Shown here one piece after another: positions 33,420-44,430 of a stretch of DNA of 64,000 nt. The DNA comes from Clitoria ternatea (Eukaryota; Streptophyta; Magnoliopsida; Fabales; Fabaceae), in contig CM075669.1 of assembly GCA_037962975.1 (NCBI GenBank), positions 248,099,351 through 248,163,350 on the forward strand, written 5' to 3'. Under the pieces are notes generated by a model that was not told the origin of the DNA, ran no database searches, and was given only the letters and a program-made list of their open reading frames with translations. The position numbers and the translations under genes were made by a program. How positions within the stretch are numbered: the first letter of the stretch is position 1; each line of letters starts with the position of its first letter.

Positions 33420-34791
33420 TATAACATATTATGTCATTCAAACATCCTTTTATCATTTCAATTCTTAATCTATTCATCATTGTTGTAACTCAATTAATAA
33501 GCAAACTCATGCTATATCATTCCAACATTTAATTAATTCTGCAAACCAATAATTTCATTGCAACCTCATGCAATTTAATGATACAACAAATATGGACAGA
33601 ATTAAACTTATCACAAATTCATCAAATCTCAAAACAATACAACAAAGGTATAATGTCATTCAAATAATTTACTACACAAATCACATTATCACAATTATAA
33701 TCAATTCTCACAACATCATAATTTAATCATCTTTAAACATGTAAATATACCTCTAACCTGTCCATAAACCATATATTTAAAATATAAATACTCCCCTACC
33801 TGCAATTGACGATTCCAGAAATTCTCAAAGTCTTTAAATACTCTTCGATTACCAGCACAAAACCTCAATAATTCTTAAAACCATCAATATTTATTTTTTT
33901 AATAACCCAAACACTATCACAAATGCATTCGAAGGCTAAAATCACCAATTTATAAGATATCTGGTAAAATCCGACTTACCGATCAATGCGAACAACCTTT
34001 GATTCTTGATTTTGAAAGGATCCTAACGCTATCTGATATTTACCCAAGCTTCGGAATGATTCTTAACTTATGGAAATCAAAGGAATAAATTCAATAACAT
34101 GAAATAGAGCAAAACCAAAGCATTGGGTAATTCTGAAACTTACCAGAATGGAAGAAATTGAAGAACCAAAAAGTACTAAAGTTATCCACGATTTATAACT
34201 CACTTAAAACCTCCTAAATTCATAGAAACATCATCATTAATACCCAAATTTGCAGAATTGGAAAGCTAGAAACTATGGGTTCCCATGAAACTTACTTGAA
34301 TTCAACACACAAGGAATCCCAAAATTTCCAAAGTTGTTCACACACCATAATGACTTTGAAACAACCTAAAATTCATGGAATTAGAGGTTTAAGAAGTGAA
34401 ATTTTGGAATCCCAACAAAAGCCATGAATGGGGGCTTTTGGAGCTCACTTTAAAATTGAAGAAATTAGAGTACCCCGAGCTTAACCATGTTTTCCATGCA
34501 TAAGAGAAAGGAAGAGGAACTTGAAATTTGCCTTTGCATGTGAGAGATTGAAGAAGGAAAAGATGGTGTGATGGAGTATTGCCGCGGGGAAGAAAAAAAC
34601 AAGCACACTGTTTCCTTTTCTTTGGCATGCATGTGAAAGGAAATGAAAAAGAAAGGATTAGAAAATGAAATTGAAACTTAAGGGCACAAAAGTAACTTCA
34701 CATAACTTTTAATTAATTAATTATAACCTTCCTTTTAATTACTGATTAACTTAAAATTAACCATTAATTAAGATCGGGGTGTTACAATTCT
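33420..34791 (-). repeat. T1 3' LTR, last segment
   Basis: Runs from O1's right flank to the LTR terminus CGGGGTGTTACA (TGTAACACCCCG on the element strand). Its last 185 bp are repeated at 39354-39537. Several ORFs here are chance reading frames in LTR sequence. Confidence 0.75.
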
Positions 34792-34806
34792 CTCCTCCTT
34801 CAGGAA
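34792..34806 (-). other. T1 polypurine tract
   Basis: Element strand reads CTGAAGGAGGAGAGAAT immediately before TGTAACACC, a normal Tekay/Del PPT. Confidence 0.75.
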
Positions 34807-34835
34807 ATTTCATCCTCGAAATTTAAAATTGTCAT

Positions 34836-35110
34836 TTACCTCAATGAAACAACTTAGGATAATGTTGCCTCATCACATCCTCACGCTCCCACATATAAGT
34901 GGTACAATAATCCTGCTACCATGCCACCTTCACCAATTGTACATCCTTACTCCTCAAGCGTTTAACTAATTTATCCACAATACTAGTAGGCTCAACTGGT
35001 GTGGTCAAATTTTCCTGAATCTCAACATTATCATCAAGATTCTCATGTGTAGAATAAGGCAAATACTTCCTCGGCTGTGAAACATGGAATACATTATGCA
35101 AATTTGATAA
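34836..35110 (-). pseudogene. T1 integrase C-terminus with chromodomain-like tail
   Basis: Encodes HNVFHVSQPRKYLP, then KLVKRLRSKDVQLVKVAW, a stop, and WEREDVMRQHYPKLF in the same frame. This order (HVSQLRKY, LR.K.I.LVKV.W, WE....MR..YP.LF) is the chromodomain-type C-terminus of Tekay/Del integrases (family knowledge). Confidence 0.8.
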
Positions 35111-35892
35111 ATGAGGAGGGAGTGCAATCTAGTAGGCCACCAAACCAACCCTCTTCAAGACTTCATAGGGTCCAATATATCTCAGGCTCAATTTCCTACT
35201 TTTCAACACTTAGTCAATACCTTTGTGAGGAGAAACCTTCAGGAATACACGATCACTAACCTAAAACTCAAGGGATTTCCTCTTGTTATCATAATAACTC
35301 TTTTGATGGTCCTGGGATGCCTTTATTTTTTCACTAATAATCTGAATCTGTTTTGAGGTTTGTTGTATAATTTTAGGCCCCAACATCAAGTTCTCACTGA
35401 TCTCCAACCAACAAAGAGGTGTTCAACATTTCCTACCATATAAAGCCTTGAATGAGCCATACCGATGCTATTGTGGTAGCTATTATTATATGTAAACTCA
35501 ATCAAAGGGAGATACTATTCCTAACCATCATCATGCTCTAGCACATAGGACCTCAACAAGTCCTCTAAACTCTGAATGGTATGCTTTGACTGCCCATCTA
35601 TCTAGGGATGATATGTTGAACTCAACTGGAGCTTCTAGCCTAACTCTTGGTGAAGGCTTCCCTAAAACCAGGAAGTGAACCTTGAATCTCTATCAGACAC
35701 AATAGTAGATAGAACACTATGCAATCGAACAATCTCACTGATATACAACTATGTTAGTCTCTGCAAAGAATACCTCATACTGATAGGCAAGAAATGAGCA
35801 GACTTTATCAATTTATCCATAATGATCTAGATTGCATCATGACCAGTGCGAGTCCTCGGTAATCACATCACAAAATCCATAACAATTGCATC

Positions 35893-36186
35893 TCATTTCC
35901 ATATAGGAATCTCAAGAGGTTGTAAGCCACCAGATGGCTTCTGGTATTCAACCTGCGCCTTCTGACAGATAATACAATGGGCAACATAATCGACCACATC
36001 TCTCTTCAAGCCAGGCCACCGAAAATGTAATTTCAGATCCTGATACATCTTTGTAGTGCCCGGATGGATACTCAACATGCTTCTATGGGCTTCATCAAGT
36101 ACCATCTTCCTAAAATCACCAGAATTTGGCCTATAAAATCGGCCTTTCACCCTCCAAATTCCATCAGGACCTTTAGTCAGTGACAA
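35893..36186 (-). pseudogene. T1 integrase zinc-binding domain fragment
   Basis: Open for 97 codons with LDEAHRSMLSIHPGTTKMY, then a W-P-G-L segment and CIICQKAQ, the H-H-C-C zinc finger of Ty3/gypsy integrase. The catalytic core between here and 35110 is too decayed to read as one frame. Confidence 0.85.
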
Positions 36187-36399
36187 GTCCTTACCACCAG
36201 CCTAAGCCTCTTTCAACTTAGTAAGGTAAGCATCAAACAATTGTTATACATATACCAGCTTCAAGAACTCATTTGTTATCTTTAAAGTTCTAATAACCAC
36301 CTTTTTAGGTGAGGAAACATCCACAATCAGACTCAAATCTCTAAACTATTCAAGCAACTCTATCTCTTTTATCATCATTATTACAACATGAATGGATTT

Positions 36400-37510
36400 C
36401 TGACTTAAGGCATTAGCAACAACATTCACCTTTCCCAGATGATATTTTAAATCAAAATCATAATCTTTCATAAACTCATCCATCTTCTATGGCTTATATT
36501 TAGCTCCTTCTGACCAAACAAGTATTTTAGACTTTTATGGTCGCTATACACTTCAAATTTGGAACCATATAGATAATGTCTCCAAATTTTTAGTGCAAAG
36601 ACCACAACTGTAAATTACAAATCATGTGTAAGAAAATTCAGTTCATGCGGTCACAGTTGTCACGAAGCATAAGCTATTACCTTACCATTCTACATCAACA
36701 CATATTCAAGGCCCAACCTGGATGCATCATAATACACCACAAAGCTCTCCTGCAAATTAAGCATTGTTAACATAGGAGTGGAAGTCAACTTAGCCTTCAG
36801 TTCCTGGAAACTTCTCTCATATTTAGGGGTCTAAACAAAAGGAACACCTTCTCAGGTTAATTTAGTCATAGGCAATGCAATCTTGGAGAATCCTTCAATG
36901 AACCTCCTGTAATAACCAGTTAAACCCATAAAACTCCTGATCTCAATAACAGGTTTGGGTCTCTCCCAAGCCATAGCAGTTTCTACCTTGGATAGATCAA
37001 CAATAACACCATTCTTGGTAATAACATGCCCCAGAAATTAGATCTTATCCAACCAGAAATCACACTTAGACAACTTGGCAAACAATTATTTTTCCTTTAG
37101 TACCTGAAGTACCAAACAGAGGTGTTCTTCATGCTCCTCACGAGATTTAAAATAAATTAGGATGTCATCAATAACGCCACCACAAATCTATCCAAATAAG
37201 GATGAAAGATATTATTCATACAATTCATGAACACCACAGGAGTGTAGGTTACCCAAAATGACATTATCACATATTCAAAGTGACCATAACGGGTCCTAAA
37301 CGTTGTTTTGGGAATATCAAAAGCCTTAACCCGGATTTGGTGGTATCCAGATTGCAAATCAATATACGAAAAGAATGAAGCACCTCTCAACTGATCAATC
37401 AGATCATCAATCCTCGGTAATAGGTATTTGTTCTTTATCGTAAGCTTGTTTAACTTGCGGTAATCAACACACAACGGCATACTACCATCTTTCTTTTTAA
37501 CCAGTAACAC
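36400..37510 (-). pseudogene. T1 RT and RNase H remnant
   Basis: RT part at 37157-37510 shows VDYRKLNKLTIKNKY, DLQSGYHQI and TTFRTRYGHFEY; the conserved FGLTNAP is altered and the YIDD box is lost to a frame change. RNase H words follow in other frames: VVYYDASRLGLEYVLM near 36700 and VYSDHKSLKYLF near 36550. No long frame connects them, so this copy cannot make enzyme. Confidence 0.85.
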
Positions 37511-37591
37511 CGGAGCACCACACGGTGATATACTGGTCAGATAAATTACTTCTCCAACAACTCATCAACTTGTTTTTTCAATTATACTAAT

Positions 37592-37984
37592 TCAACGGGA
37601 GACAGTTCTATAAGAAGCACTAGAGACTAGTTCAGCTTTAGGAACAAGATCAATAGAGAATTCAATGTCTCTCTCAGGAGGAACACTAGATATATCCTCT
37701 AGAAACACCTCAAGAAATTCATACACAATAGGGATATCATGCACTGAGGATCCATTCTTTCCATCAGTCAAAGATAACAACACAAGTATCTGGGATATAC
37801 CTTGGACTAGGAAGTCTTTGGTACTCCGTGTTGGAAAGATCACCCGCCAATTTTAGCAATCAACCATCACTTTGTTTGTTGATAGCCAATCCATGCCAAG
37901 AATAATATCAAGACCCTTCAAGGGTAAGCAAATCAAGTCGGTAGTAAAACTCCTATCACCCAATGTAAAACATACATCTCTACA
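37592..37984 (-). pseudogene. T1 protease C-terminus and PR-RT linker
   Basis: Protease end LKGLDIILGMDWLSTN around 37860-37930, then the linker to RT containing VYEFLEVFLEDISSVPPERDIEFSIDLVP. It is broken on its N-terminal side by the Cassandra LTR at 37985. Confidence 0.85.
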
Positions 37985-38481
37985 TGTAATGCCCCGGCTG
38001 CTTTTCAGGAATGAATGACTCTCCCTACAAACCAACACGAGACCTTTCCTGTGTGTTTTATCCTCAATCACACACTTCCCAAGAACTTTCTAAAAGGTTA
38101 CCCATCCCTAAATTTCTCCAAGTTAAGCACGCTTAACCTTAGAGTTCTTAAGTGATGGGCTACTGAAAAGGAAAATGCATTTGTTGGTATAGGTAGTACG
38201 AATTAATTCTTTTAAGCTATCCTCGATTGTATAGTCCCATACCTACACAGTCTTTGGATCCCTCTCATTCTGGTATGTATTCGGTTCATTCATGTGTCCC
38301 TCCTATTGGAGGCATGCCAGGAGTTTCTCCTTGCCCGTGCCTATGCACCGACGATCATTCCCAGCCCTTAACAGTGCCCGAGATGTCACATTCCCCGTTG
38401 GAAGCCTTCCAGGAGCCGTTCCTTGTCTGTGCCTATGCACCGGTGATCATTCCCCACCCTCAACAGTGTTGAGATGTCATA
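37985..38481 (+). mobile_element. Cassandra-type solo LTR
   Basis: Starts TGTAATGCCCCGG and ends GAGATGTCATA (TA for CA). It lies inside T1's protease frame. Flanks CTACA (37980-37984) and TTACA (38482-38486) look like a target duplication with one change. It contains a 5S rRNA-like tract on the minus strand, the hallmark of Cassandra TRIM LTRs (established knowledge). The 3' half has a degenerate duplication: CTATGCACCG...GATCATTCC and the AGATGTCA end occur twice (about 38340-38395 and 38430-38481). Confidence 0.85.
38074..38195 (-). promoter_or_regulatory. 5S rRNA-derived tract (Pol III internal promoter) in the Cassandra LTR
   Basis: On the minus strand I can align TACCAACA..ATGCATT, GCCCATCACTTAAGAACTC, GGTTAAGCGTGCTT and GGGATGGGTAACC, then GGGAAGTG, to plant 5S rRNA in order. 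These cover the box A and box C regions. It is diverged and interrupted, so not a functional 5S gene. Confidence 0.8.
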
Positions 38482-39290
38482 TTACATATCATGGTTGTCC
38501 GTAGACTAATACCAGTTGGGTTGGATACAACAAGAGTATGATCCATATTAGAAACAGACAGTCTTAGACACCTCACACAGTCATCAGATATAAAGGAATG
38601 TGTGGCTCTAGAATCAAATATAGCATCAAGTGTATAACCATCAAGTGAGGAGTTACTCTACACCAGATTATTAGCTTGTGGGGCTTCCTTAGCATTAATA
38701 GTAAATACTCTGCCTGTAGTCTATGGGTTAGCATTCCCACCACGACCATTCCTTCCAACCATCAAGTTACCACGATCATCATTTTTACGGCCTTCATGGT
38801 TATTGTTTCCATGACCTCGACCTTTGAAGCCTCCACAGTTCACATTAGCATTAACCTACTGCTAGTTCTGAGGACAGTTAGGACGGATATGCCCCTTTTC
38901 ATTACACCGATAACATACAACATCTTTTTCTTCTCCTTTATCACAATCTCTAGCATAATGATCACCATCACATTTGAAACATTTTCCATACTTAGGACGG
39001 CCACCAAAACAACCACCATGTCCACCACGCCCTTTAGACTTGGAGGAAAATCCACCTCTACCAGAATTACCTTGCTTCTTGAAGATAGACTGTCATGGCT
39101 TTAAGGAAACATCTGTTTTGCTGCTTTGGCCCATGTGGGCCTTGTCATCCTCTTCAAAAATTCTACATTTATTAACCAACATGGAAACTTCTAATCTCCT
39201 AATGCCTGAATGCCTTCTTTATCTCAGGCCTCAAACCACTTTCAAACATTTTAAGGCTTTAACATGCAATTTGAACATTTTAAGGCTTTA
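38482..39290 (-). pseudogene. T1 protease N-terminus and gag C-terminus remnant
   Basis: From the right on the minus strand: Gag tail words ESGLRPEIKKAF near 39230, then two zinc knuckles near 38870-38990 (CFKCDGDHYARDC and CYRCNEKGHIRPNC), then the protease active-site region DAIFDSRATHSFIS near 38610, where the usual DSG is DSR. A tandem duplication of about 27 bp (AACATTTTAAGGCTTTAACATGCAA) lies at 39245-39298. Gag N-terminus, PBS and most of the 5' LTR are deleted. Confidence 0.8.
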
Positions 39291-39353
39291 ACATGCAACA
39301 TAGGCATCAAATCTCAATGGAATTGATCCGTCCAGAGGAATTGAAAAAGAAAG

Positions 39354-39537
39354 CACATTGTTTACTTTTCTTTGGCATGCACGTGAAAGGAATTGAAAAA
39401 GAAAAGATTAGGAAATGAAATTGAAACTTAAGGGCACAAAAGTAACTTCACACAACTTTTAATTAATTAATTATAACCTTTCATTCTAATTACTGATTAA
39501 CTTAAAATTAACCACTAATTAGGATTGGGATGTTACA
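39354..39537 (-). repeat. T1 5' LTR remnant
   Basis: Matches the last 185 bp of the 3' LTR (about 34607-34791) with about 13 differences by eye. The rest of this LTR and the PBS are lost. AGGAATTGAAAAAGAAA occurs at the break (about 39339) and again at 39388, suggesting a repeat-mediated deletion. Confidence 0.8.
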
Positions 39538-41352
39538 TGATATATTTAATGTACAAATGATATAGATAGTATAAATTCATTTCATGATTTTAATATATAA
39601 ATTATATATATTATACATTTTAATATATACTATTAACGTGTATTATATATATATATATATTAAATTATATATTTTTAATATATAAATTATATATAAAACA
39701 TTAATATATATTATATGTTAATGTATTAAATATATAATTATTATATAAATGATATATATTATTTATTAATTTAATATTTTAATATATAAATTATATATAT
39801 TATAAATTTTAATATATAATATTAATGTTTACTAAATATATAATTTATATGTTAAAATTATATATATATGTAATATAATTTTAATACCTAATGTATGCTA
39901 AATATTATATTTTTAATTATCAAAAATTTGTATAACTTTCTTAATTTTTGTAAAAACATGAAACACTAGTAAAAGAATAGAAAGAATGATATCTAATCAC
40001 ATTCCTCATTTACACTAAGAAAGCATTTGTCTTAGTGGTTACCATGCATTATTGTGTTTGATGGGTTCTAGGTTTGACTCTTGTTGTATGCATTTTTTAT
40101 TAATAATTTCTTCCTAACAGTTGGCTAGTCCATTTCACAGATCCAGGAGGCTAAATGGGTGCCTCCCCATCATGCGAGAGTTTTTGACAAAAATGGGGTG
40201 TATTTTAATAATACTTACATGCTTGGGTAGGAAAAATAATAATTCGTTGTTTGGGTAGAAAATGTCAATTCAATATTTATTTTTGTATGGTAGGGGCGTT
40301 TTCATCATTTTCGCACTGTGACAAGATGGTTTTCTACATGTGTGTCATGTGTCACGCATGCAATAATTTCATTGCATGGGGGACGTGTTTGACCATGAAA
40401 CCATATCGTGGAAAGACGCTTTTGGACCTGTGATTTTTGCACCTCCATTGCCAATTTCACACCCTGGCCATGTGAAAATGCCAGGGTGTTGACATGTGTC
40501 TATGTGGGTACATGTGGCACTTGTTTATACACACCCTACCATATGTTATTACCCTTACCATTTCACTCCTTCCTATAACTTTCATTCCCCTCCCTTCCTA
40601 AGAAGTTCCATCCCTCTCTTCTATTTTTCTTAACTTTTTGATCATCTTCAACTCTTGCACATTATCAATTACTTGGGACATTTCATTGTAGTGTAAGTGT
40701 TTCTAAATTTGGATGTAGTGTAAGTGTTTCTAAATTTGGATGTACTTAAAATTATCAAAAAAAATATAAGTCGAGTGCAATAGCAAAAATCCTTTTATTT
40801 GTGTAATAGATGTAGTGTATTTTTATCATTATATGATGAATACTAATATTGCATGTAATGTATTTTATTTCTTAGTATATAATAAAGTAGTTCCAAGACT
40901 CAAAATAAAATATATGAAAAAATAAATATGAATGGTATTTGTATGATTACATTCATGAGAGGTGATATATTATATGTCTATTGTAGGATGGATGCAACAT
41001 CTTCATCAATGCACTACTCACGTGAAGTGAACCCTAGTCTCAAAAATTTGTCACTATTATGATTTTAAAATGTTAACATATCAGAATCAATATGGAATAA
41101 AAAACCAGATTGGATATTAAAATGCATGCGTGCATTGGTTTTTTGAGGTGGAAGAGGGTTGGTCCCGTACCACTTCTACACAGAACATGGTTTTTGGGGA
41201 TTGCAAAAATACATTTTTTCAGGTAGAGTCTTCCTTGTTGTCTACCCTTAGGTAAAATAGAGACCTAAAACACAGACTTTCCATGTGCCACACAATGAAT
41301 GCACCATTACACTTCAAGATATGGCAATCTAGGTTGGGCTGTAAGTAGAGGG
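39538..41352. other. Unassigned AT-rich sequence between T1 and C
   Basis: 39540-39910 is almost pure A/T with repeated blocks such as TTTTAATATATAAATTATATAT. The rest has no convincing ORF. Visible structures: a hairpin CACCCTGGC...GCCAGGGTG near 40450-40480 and a tandem duplication of a GTGTAAGTGTTTCTAAATTTGGATGTA block near 40692-40745. I do not recognise the family. Confidence 0.5.
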
Positions 41353-41705
41353 TTGATAAATCAATTTTAATACACTTCTTATAGTTTTACACTTGGGGCT
41401 TGTGATATAGTTACTATGTTTAATGATAGTATTTTAATTAACTTTTATGATGTTTAGTTTAATTGAACTATTATGTTTACATGTTTTAATTTTTGTTTTT
41501 TTAGTGTCTTGCCTTGTTTTGGTCATAATTTGGGCTTTTGTGATCCAAATGGGCTAATCTTGGAGCCCATGAAAAGGTAAGATAGAGGCCTATATCATAA
41601 TGATCATATTTAGTTCTTTTGTATTTGAAAACAATGAAGAAATGGAGCTTGAATTAATCAGCCCACAAGTGTCCTACCAACATTGACATACTTCACTAAA
41701 ATACA

Positions 41706-42685
41706 TGATCCGGTCTGGATACCGGCCCTAAGACTAAGAGATCATTATCTTAGCCGGCCTAGAGTTCAATCGGCATCACAGGACAATGATCCAGTCAGAA
41801 AAAATATTAAGCTGTCCTAGACATCAACCGGTATCACAGAATACCGACCCGGTCTACAACTGTATGATGTAACCGGTCATCCGAAGTAGTGTCTAAGACA
41901 TCGGATACCTCATCCATTCTCATTTCACCCATCACTTATGACCGATTGCTTTAGTCATTTCGATAGGTTGATCTGGACCGATCAACCAGTTTCTATCATA
42001 TCACATGCAACTGGTGTCATCGGTATACATCCGGACTATAATTCCGAGTTAGGCATTCTCCCAGCACCGGTTAGTCCAGGATAACACAATGCACACTGGA
42101 TAACATACATATCACCTAATAGATGGGTATTGCTACAGGGACCGATCAATAATTCCCTACACTTAAGCCAAACTCTGCTCCAGGAAATGATCAACTTGTC
42201 CCCTAAGTCTAGCCCATACTCCCTACGCTCAATATAAAATAGCCACTTGCCTCAATCATGTTGGTGAGTGCGCATTAAACAATAATATACTTGCATAATG
42301 AAGGTTAGTGGTTCCCCACTAATGAGTCCTTGTAAATCGAGCCAATCAGGTATAAGAACTCACTTCAGTTTACTGGAGAAGGGTTCCCAGTTCTAGCTTC
42401 TCTCCCTAATCTGGATCCCATTGCGTGATCCCTTACATTCCACACTTGGAATATATTACTGACTTGAGCATCGGAGAATCTTCACAGGTGACACCACCTT
42501 TCGCCCACACCAACGCGTGAGGTTGGTGAGAAGGACCTCCAAGACGCCAAGACCGGTCTCTTCATACAGACACACCAGATACACATACCGGATATTCACA
42601 GAACCGGCCTTCAGACATAGACTTTTCTCACTACTTGTGACTGGCCTAACACCGGATCTCTTTGACCCCGGTTCAGGACAGAACA
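41706..42685 (-). mobile_element. S3: Tat-type solo LTR (980 bp)
   Basis: Runs from TGATCCGGTCTGGATACCGG to CCCCGGTTCAGGACAGAACA and is flanked by perfect ATACA duplications (41701-41705 and 42686-42690). Both ends are the reverse complement of the ends of E's LTR, so it is a diverged relative of E in the opposite orientation to C. No coding sequence is attached. It is rich in ACCGGT/GATACCGG words. Confidence 0.9.
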
Positions 42686-42899
42686 ATACACATATCTGGA
42701 GTTGTAGATGTCCAAATGACTTATTCTTATACCAAATTCTTAACAAAATAAAGATCTACAACTTTTGTGTTGAAGATTTTATGAAATTAGATTATCTAGA
42801 GGGTCATATTTGACTTGCAAAATAGAGAAGATAAAGAAGAGGATGAATTTTAACACCTACCATTATCTTCTTTTTAATTATTATAATTTTAAGCCCACC

Positions 42900-43646
42900 T
42901 GATCTGTCCTGAACCGGGGTCAAGAGATCCGGTGTCGAGGCAGTCACAAATAGTGAAAGGATCATGTCTCTGAAAACTGGTTATGTGAGTATCCGGTCTA
43001 TGTATCCGATGTCTCTATGCGATGAGAGCGGATTAGGCGTCCTGGAGGTCCTTCACACCGTCCTCACGCGTTGATGTGGGTGAAAGGTGGTGTCACCTGC
43101 AAAGATTCTCCGACGCTCAAGTCAGTGATAATATTCCAAGTGAGGAATGTTTTCAGAGAGTAATTATAAGTTGAAAAAGAGTCGAAGATCCCCCTCTCCA
43201 TTGATGAAGAGAGTTCATATACCTGATTGGCTCGATATACGAGGATTCGTTAGTGGGGAACCATTAACCTCCAATAATATTATAAATTATTATTTTATTG
43301 CGCACTTGCCAGTATGATTGGGTCAAGTGGCTATTTTATATTGAGTGTAGGGAGTGTGGGCTGGAATTAGGGGACAAGTTGATCATTCCCGTGAGCAGAT
43401 TTTAGCTCGTAGTGTAAGGAATGGAATCTTTATCCTTGCCCCTGTAGCAATGCCCTTTAGCTTCTGTATAGTGACGTGTATGTTATCTGGTGTCATGGTG
43501 TTATCCTGGTCAACCGGTGTAGGGAGAGCGCCTGATACGAAATTAGAGTCCGGATGTATACCGATGACACTGGTTGCACGTTGGCCAGCTGTCAAAGACG
43601 TTGAAATATGCCTTGTAGATCAGATACCGGTATCGAGACCGGATCA
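42900..43646 (-). repeat. E 3' LTR
   Basis: TGATCTGTCCTGAACCGGGG ... GACCGGATCA. Direct copy of 57548-58294. It contains GATACCGGTATC, a 12-bp perfect palindrome (near 43623-43634). PPT-like GCTAGGGGACATA (minus strand) abuts it at 43647-43660. Confidence 0.93.
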
Positions 43647-44167
43647 TATGTCCCCTAGCTTGTGTGAGGGACTATGTAGTTGTTCACATAAGCTATTCGA
43701 CCTGCGAGGGGTCTAGATGCGGGTATGCTTATACGGGAAATGTTTTCTTCACAATATAAAGAACCGTTCTTTAAATGAATATTCCGATGTCATGACATTG
43801 TTACAACGGATTCAGACAAAGATTCGCTGCATGAGAATTTCAAAAGTTTTTTGAAACTGAAGACTTTTGAAATTCGAGTAACGGCTGTAAAGCATAAATT
43901 GCGTCACATGATTAGGCATTAAATGCCTTTAGTCTCGTGCGCAAGCAATTATTACGTCTGAGGCGTATATCTCAGTAACTGTCGCTTAGGCTTTAATGGG
44001 CTTACAATTTTTAAAACTTCTGGGCCCAATGGAGAGGCCCTTCAGCAAATTGACATTGTTTTGGCGCCCATGAATTTAAAACGACTATGTCGTTTGACTT
44101 GTAAATCGACGTGTTTAGTCCTGAACGACACAACCTCTAGAGCCGGTAACCGAACCCTTTCGTTTCT

Positions 44168-44174
44168 TATAAAA
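44168..44174 (+). promoter_or_regulatory. TATA box of antisense module A
   Basis: TATAAAA in the context TCTTATAAAAG...ACTTAG.GAATTC, conserved in module B at 48369. The upstream 500 bp are also homologous between modules. Confidence 0.7.
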
Positions 44175-44430
44175 GAAACACTTAGCGAATTCTAGGAACC
44201 ACTTGCTTCTGATTCCTTAGCTAAACTCTACAAAAATTTTAGACGATCGTTTGCTGCTCATTTTGTGAAGCTTTTTCTGCCTTCACTTTCCTTATCATTT
44301 GAGGTAACCACTTCCTTCCCTCTGTTATTTTCGTCTTCCTTTTTCTGTTTTCTTTTTGCTTGAAAAGAATATACGTTAAGAGGGAGAGATTAGCTTCTCG
44401 CAACCCTAACTATCGTGGGGGAGAATCCCT

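Larger units (their letters stand above)
9671..39537 (-). mobile_element. T1: old Tekay/Del-type Ty3/gypsy element, host of the nested insertions
   Basis: A minus-strand element. Its 3' LTR survives in pieces at 9671-9676, 11793-12479, 17693-17846 and 33425-34791, ending GGGGTGTTACA; its far end lies left of A1, outside the window. Then come PPT (34792-34806), a decayed gag-pol (34836-39290) and a truncated 5' LTR (39354-39537). The path between LTR and pol, with a GAGGATGAAATTT tract before the PPT, is typical of Tekay/Del elements (family knowledge). The two LTR copies differ at about 13 of 185 comparable positions by eye, making T1 older than its insertions. Confidence 0.8.

Noticed and set aside
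34389..34628. 79-codon ORF in the T1 LTR
   Set aside because: Lies within LTR sequence partly repeated at 39354; no recognised motif.
38074..38195. 5S rRNA gene
   Set aside because: Only parts align, with several gaps and changes; the context is a Cassandra LTR.
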